The notes beneath the pieces were generated by a model that was not told where the DNA came from, made no database searches, and saw only the letters and a list, made by a program, of their open reading frames with translations. A stretch of 64,000 nucleotides of DNA from Elmis aenea (taxonomy: Eukaryota > Arthropoda > Insecta > Coleoptera > Elmidae). Position numbers and translations under genes: made by a program. Numbering within the stretch: the stretch's first letter is position 1; every line of letters begins with the position of its first letter. Where the stretch lies: assembly GCA_947652605.1 (NCBI GenBank), contig OX393581.1, positions 51,669,924-51,733,923 on the forward strand, read 5' to 3'. Below are positions 59,783-64,000 of the stretch, piece after piece.

Positions 59783-60959
59783 CCAAACAACGCTGAGGGA
59801 ACAGGGTTTAAGGCCCCTGGTTGCCCCTTTTTTCATTCGTCTGTGATTTCAAGTTTCTTCCATTATTAGACCTGGAGTTGCTTCATATCTTTTGTTACTG
59901 ATTCCATCAATCTTCTTTGTGAGTTTGCGTCTTCCTCGCTTTCCAGTAAAATTAAAAAGATTTTTTTTTGCAATCTGTAGATGTACCCTAACCATTAAAA
60001 GGTTATATTTTTACAATATAATAATGCCCCACACAATATTCCCAAAATTGTAAAGATTAAATAAAACACGAAACGTTCAACAAAATTCAAGAAAAGAAGC
60101 TAAAACTAGCAGGGGAAGACCAAAAAACAAATTTGGAGCATCTAGGGACATATTTCAAAAAAATGATCGTAAAGTAAAGAAACTATAGGTACTTAGTCGA
60201 AGGTCTGGGAAAAGTTGTAAATATTATTTATTTTTGAAATTACCGCTAATTTCGTAACGTTGAAAATTCCTCTATTTGGATTTTGAATTTAATAAAGGAT
60301 CATTTAAGTTTATTAGATACATTTTTATTTTACCTTAATCGTTATTATTACGGTTAAAATCAATTTGATAAAGATGACATAAGATCAGCTGTTATGATTT
60401 TAATGTAAACATGCTTCAAATACGCACATCAAATGTGCGTTACTAGTTAGAAGGAGATAGATTTATTATCAGACGTTCAGGAAAGTTGACGTTTAATTTT
60501 GTATATTTTAACTTCTTGGCAAACTCAGTGTAATATTTATCTCTTTTTAACACATTAATGGTAAGAGTAGCATCTGTTTTACGTATGTCGTGTATTATTT
60601 TCGCCACCTCTTCAATATTTCCTCAGCGCCTGATCAAAACAATACAAGTACAAATTTTAGTCAATAGATGTCAAAACCTACACTACTTTAGTTAATTTAT
60701 AAAGAAAAGCGTTTACTTTCTTGGTATTAGGGGCAAAAGTATGTTAACTTATTATTTGTTTTGGAAACTTTAAGATAGTTTTTTAATTATTTGACGACAT
60801 AATATTGCGTATTTCTTTGTTTACGAGGATAAAATATTTTAAAGCAAATTAAAATTATTATCACTGAGTTTTACGTAATACATACAAAATTGTTACATAA
60901 AGAAATAATTTGCATTTTGAACCAGTTCAAAAAAGTGTTGCCACCAAAAATATTGTAAA
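59783..60959. other. Intergenic DNA, no gene
   Basis: No coding region or defined repeat that I can support. Confidence 0.45.
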
Positions 60960-62035
60960 TATGTGCGTTATTATCGTTTAAGATTTTTTCAAAAACTCTG
61001 CACCATTTTCAGTAGCGGACTGGGAAATTCAACCGGCCCGGGAAAAACCTGCTAGACCGCCCCCAAAAAATTAATGACCCAAAAAAATGTTATTTTAAAT
61101 TGTTGTCATGTTTAGATAATAATAAAAAAATTTCTATAAAATTTCCATGTTCAGTCTCATTGTCCTCTAATGAGAATTAATTAGCAGATTCCGATCTGTG
61201 AGCCCAAGAAGCTAAATCCCTTTTTCTAATTAGTTTTACAACATCTATAATTCTTTCCAATACTTGCTTGCGTTTAAGAGCATTTTTTTTTACGTAAGCT
61301 TCCTTCATTTGAAAACGTTAAACCATAAATATTCTTTTTTTTTAGTTTAAGCATATGGCTATAAACATAATTTTCATGGCTCGTATTATTTTCATGTTCT
61401 TTATTTGCAGAATATGCTTGCAGTCTTTCATTCCATCATTTACAAACGAACATTCGTTCTTAAGTATGCCAAGCACATGGAACAAAATAGAGACTCTTTT
61501 TCCAAACAATATGATAACCATCGTCTAAAATATATTATCATCTCTGTAAAATATAACATTTGGCTTAATTGGCAAATAAGTTGGCAATAGATGGGGTATT
61601 AGGATGTTTGTTAAAAAAATCCTCAAAATTTTGACTTGTTGGTGTTGTGAAATAACTAGCTGATAAGCATTCAAAATTTTTGTTACTTGATAAGTTAGAC
61701 TTGAACATGAAGACTTTGCGTTGATAATCGACGTTTCAATTTTGTCCGTTTCAATGGGGCAGATTAGATTGTCATCTTTTGTCGAATTTGATGAATGCTA
61801 TTCTTGATCAATGATTTTTCAACATCAGGTGCATTAACTTTAGAAGCTAAAGCAAACAAATCACTTAACTTGAATTTTTTTTTAGCAACTTCGTGAAGTT
61901 TTTAGCCTTTTCTCTCTCTTTATGAGCACCTTTTCTTTTTTCCAGTTTTCCTTGATTGAAAACTATAACAAACTTTGATTTTTTCCCTACACAATCTCAC
62001 AGCCAACGCGATCACAAGTATGACAAGTATCACAA
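60960..62035 (-). mobile_element. hAT relic inserted in a copy of the foldback family
   Basis: 60976-61009 matches the foldback arm at 26885 (GTTTAAGATTTTTTCAAAAA). At 61010 a hAT-like end CAGTAGCGGACTGGG begins. On the - strand, broken frames read KEREKRLKNFTKLLKK, then DLFALASKVNAPDVEKS, then KRKQVLERIIDVVKLIRKRD, in the order of a hAT transposase N-terminal half. Near 61995 foldback sequence (AGCCAACGCGATC) resumes. Internally deleted and inactive. Confidence 0.6.
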
Positions 62036-62051
62036 GTATGACTTTTTGAAA

Positions 62052-63606
62052 GGACCTTTTTCAGACGGCCGTGGATGATATCAAAAAATGTTTTTTTTAC
62101 ACTTTTTTTACATCGTTGGATGCGCCAGTCTTTTAGCTACATTTTAAACACCGAATCAAAATTTTCGGGTCGCTAATAACGGAGTTACGAATTTTTTTGT
62201 AAACCGAGATGTTTTTATTTTTGCGAGCGAACTCTCGGCATATTGCCGGACCTTTTTCAGACGGCCGTGGATGATATCAAAAAGTGTTTTATTTGCACTT
62301 TTTTTACATCATTGGATGCGCCAGTCTTTTAGCTACATTTTAAACACCGAATCAAAATTTTCGGGTTGCTAATAATGGAGTTACGAATTTTTTTGTAGAC
62401 CGAGATGTTTTTATTTTTGCGAGCGAACTTTCGGCATATTGCCGGACCTTTTTCAGACGGCCGTGGATGATATCAAAAAGTGTTTTATTTGCACTTTCTT
62501 TACATCGTTGGATGCGCCAGTCTTTTAGCTACATTTTAAACACCGAATCAAAATTTTCGGGTCGCTAATAACGGAGTTACGAATTTTTTTGTAAACCGAG
62601 ATGTTTTTATTTTTGCGAGCGAACTCTCGGCATATTGCCGGACCTTTTTCAGACGGCCGTGGATGATATCAAAAAGTGTTTTATTTGCACTTTCTTTACA
62701 TCATTGGATGCGCCAGTCTTTTAGCTACATTTTAAACACCGAATCAAAATTTTCAGGTTGCTAATAATGGAGTTACGAATTTTTTTGTAGACCGAGATGT
62801 TTTTATTTTTGCGAGCGAACTTTCGGCATATTGCCGGACCTTTTTCAGACGGCCGTGGATGATATCAAAAAGTGTTTTATTTGCACTTTCTTTACATCGT
62901 TGGATGCGCCAGTCTTTTAGCTACATTTTAAACACCGAATCAAAATTTTCGGGTCGCTAATAACGGAGTTACGAATTTTTTTGTAGACCGAGATGTTTTT
63001 ATTTTTGCGAGCGAACTCTCGGCATATTGCCGGACCTTTTTCAGACGGCCGTGGATGATATCAAAAAGTGTTTTATTTGCACTTTCTTTACATCGTTGGA
63101 TGCGCCAGTCTTTTAGCTACATTTTAAACACCAAATCAAAATTTTCGGGTTGCTAATAATGGAGTTACGAATTTTTTTGTAGACCGAGATGTTTTTATTT
63201 TTGCGAGCGAACTTTCGGCATATTGCCGGACCTTTTTCAGACGGCCGTGGATGATATCAATAAGTGTTTTATTTGCACTTTCTTTACATCGTTGGATGCG
63301 CCAGTCTTTTAGCTACATTTTAAACCCCGAATCAAAATTTTCGGGTTGCTAATAATGGAGTTACGAATTTTTTTGTAGACCGAGATGTTTTTATTTTTGC
63401 GAGCGAACTTTCGGCATATTGCCGGACCTTTTTCAGACGGCCGTGGATGATATCAAAAAGTGTTTTATTTGCACTTTCTTTACATCGTTGGATGCGCCAG
63501 TCTTTTAGCTACATTTTAAACCCCGAATCAAAATTTTCGGGACGTTAATAACGGAGTTACGAATTTTTTTGTAGACCGAGATGTTTTTATTTTTGCGAGA
63601 GAATTT
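62052..63606. repeat. 196-bp tandem satellite, eight copies, alternating types
   Basis: GGACCTTTTTCAGACGGCCG recurs at 62052, 62248, 62444, 62640, 62836, 63032, 63228 and 63424, always exactly 196 bp apart. Two unit types alternate (TCGCTAATAACGG/ACTCTCGG and TTGCTAATAATGG/ACTTTCGG) for the first six copies. The last copy is cut after GCGAGAGAA, where the next repeat begins. Confidence 0.95.
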
Positions 63607-64000
63607 TTAATTTTTTGAATAACTTTGTAAGTAAAATTTCAAAATAGTTGAGACAAACGGCATTATACTAAGAAAAATTAACTCAATAACATACTAAAAT
63701 TTGAACAAAATCGTAAGAGCCGTTTTCGAGAAAAATTTTCAAAATTTTTAATTTTTTGAATAACTTTGTAAATTAAATTTCAAAATAGTTGAGGCAAACG
63801 GCATTATTCTAAGAAAAATAAACTCTATAACATACTAAAATTTGAACAAAATCGTATGAGCCGTTTTCGAGAAAAATTTTCAAAATTTTTAATTTTTTGA
63901 ATAACTTTGTAAATAAAATTTCAAAATAGTTAAGACCAACGGCATTATACTAAGAAAAATAAACTCAATAACATACTAAAATTTGAACTAAATCGTAAGA
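63607..64000. repeat. 141-bp tandem repeat running off the window
   Basis: TTTTTTGAATAACTTTGTAA recurs at 63611, 63752 and 63893 (period 141) with GAGCCGTTTTCGAGAAAAAT in each unit. It is truncated by the window edge. Confidence 0.9.

Noticed and set aside
62052..63606. CRISPR-like array
   Set aside because: Repeats are contiguous 196-bp satellite units without unique spacers, in a eukaryotic genome.

Overview
The window is AT-rich eukaryotic nuclear DNA. It has split genes with GT-AG introns, AATAAA poly(A) signals and dense relics of cut-and-paste transposons (mariner, hAT, piggyBac, pogo) and LINE retrotransposons. Gene content and mobile elements point to an insect. A beetle is my guess, but nothing here proves the order.

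Region 1 (about 0.3-31.6 kb, + strand) is a tandem family of six four-exon genes, here called A-F, encoding a P-loop GTPase domain, a Cys/His-rich module and a charged helical tail. F (28128-31558) is divergent and complete. A-E are close relatives copied together with their upstream DNA. A and E have fully open four-exon frames (697 and 686 codons), but A carries Ser in place of the invariant Gly of the DxxG (G3) motif. B has a lost start codon, two in-frame stops and a damaged splice donor. C lost its P-loop half beside hAT-like DNA but keeps an open frame. D lost exons 3-4. A recurrent upstream cassette (paired GATA motifs, then usually a GTAAGT donor) precedes A, B, D and E; before D it is tandemly amplified as ~600-bp units.

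Region 2 (32.0-43.3 kb, - strand) holds three two-exon Hsp70-like genes (H1-H3), atypical in the interdomain linker and C-terminus, plus a dead copy of an H1-type first exon. H2 and H3 arose by segmental duplication that also copied the 5' end of H1. A piggyBac-type MITE sits in one duplicate, and the other preserves the empty site.

Region 3 (43.3-51.9 kb) is transposon-rich. It contains a five-exon GILT (lysosomal thiol reductase) gene on the - strand, reconstructed from short exons, with a LINE fragment in intron 3. A young inverted-repeat element lies in the 1.27-kb divergent gap between GILT and the next gene.

Region 4 (51.9-56.1 kb, + strand) is a complete 11-exon DDX11/CHL1-type iron-sulfur DNA helicase (854 codons). 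A triplicated 154-bp block in its intron 6 copies the exon 7 splice acceptor.

Region 5 (56.1-64 kb) has no gene I can establish. It carries a ~171-bp diverged tandem repeat, hAT relics, an exact 196-bp satellite with an alternating dimeric pattern, and a 141-bp satellite running off the end.

Shared GATA-type motifs upstream of both the GTPase and Hsp70 families suggest related tissue expression (for example gut or fat body). This is inference only. The GTPase family's function cannot be read from sequence alone.
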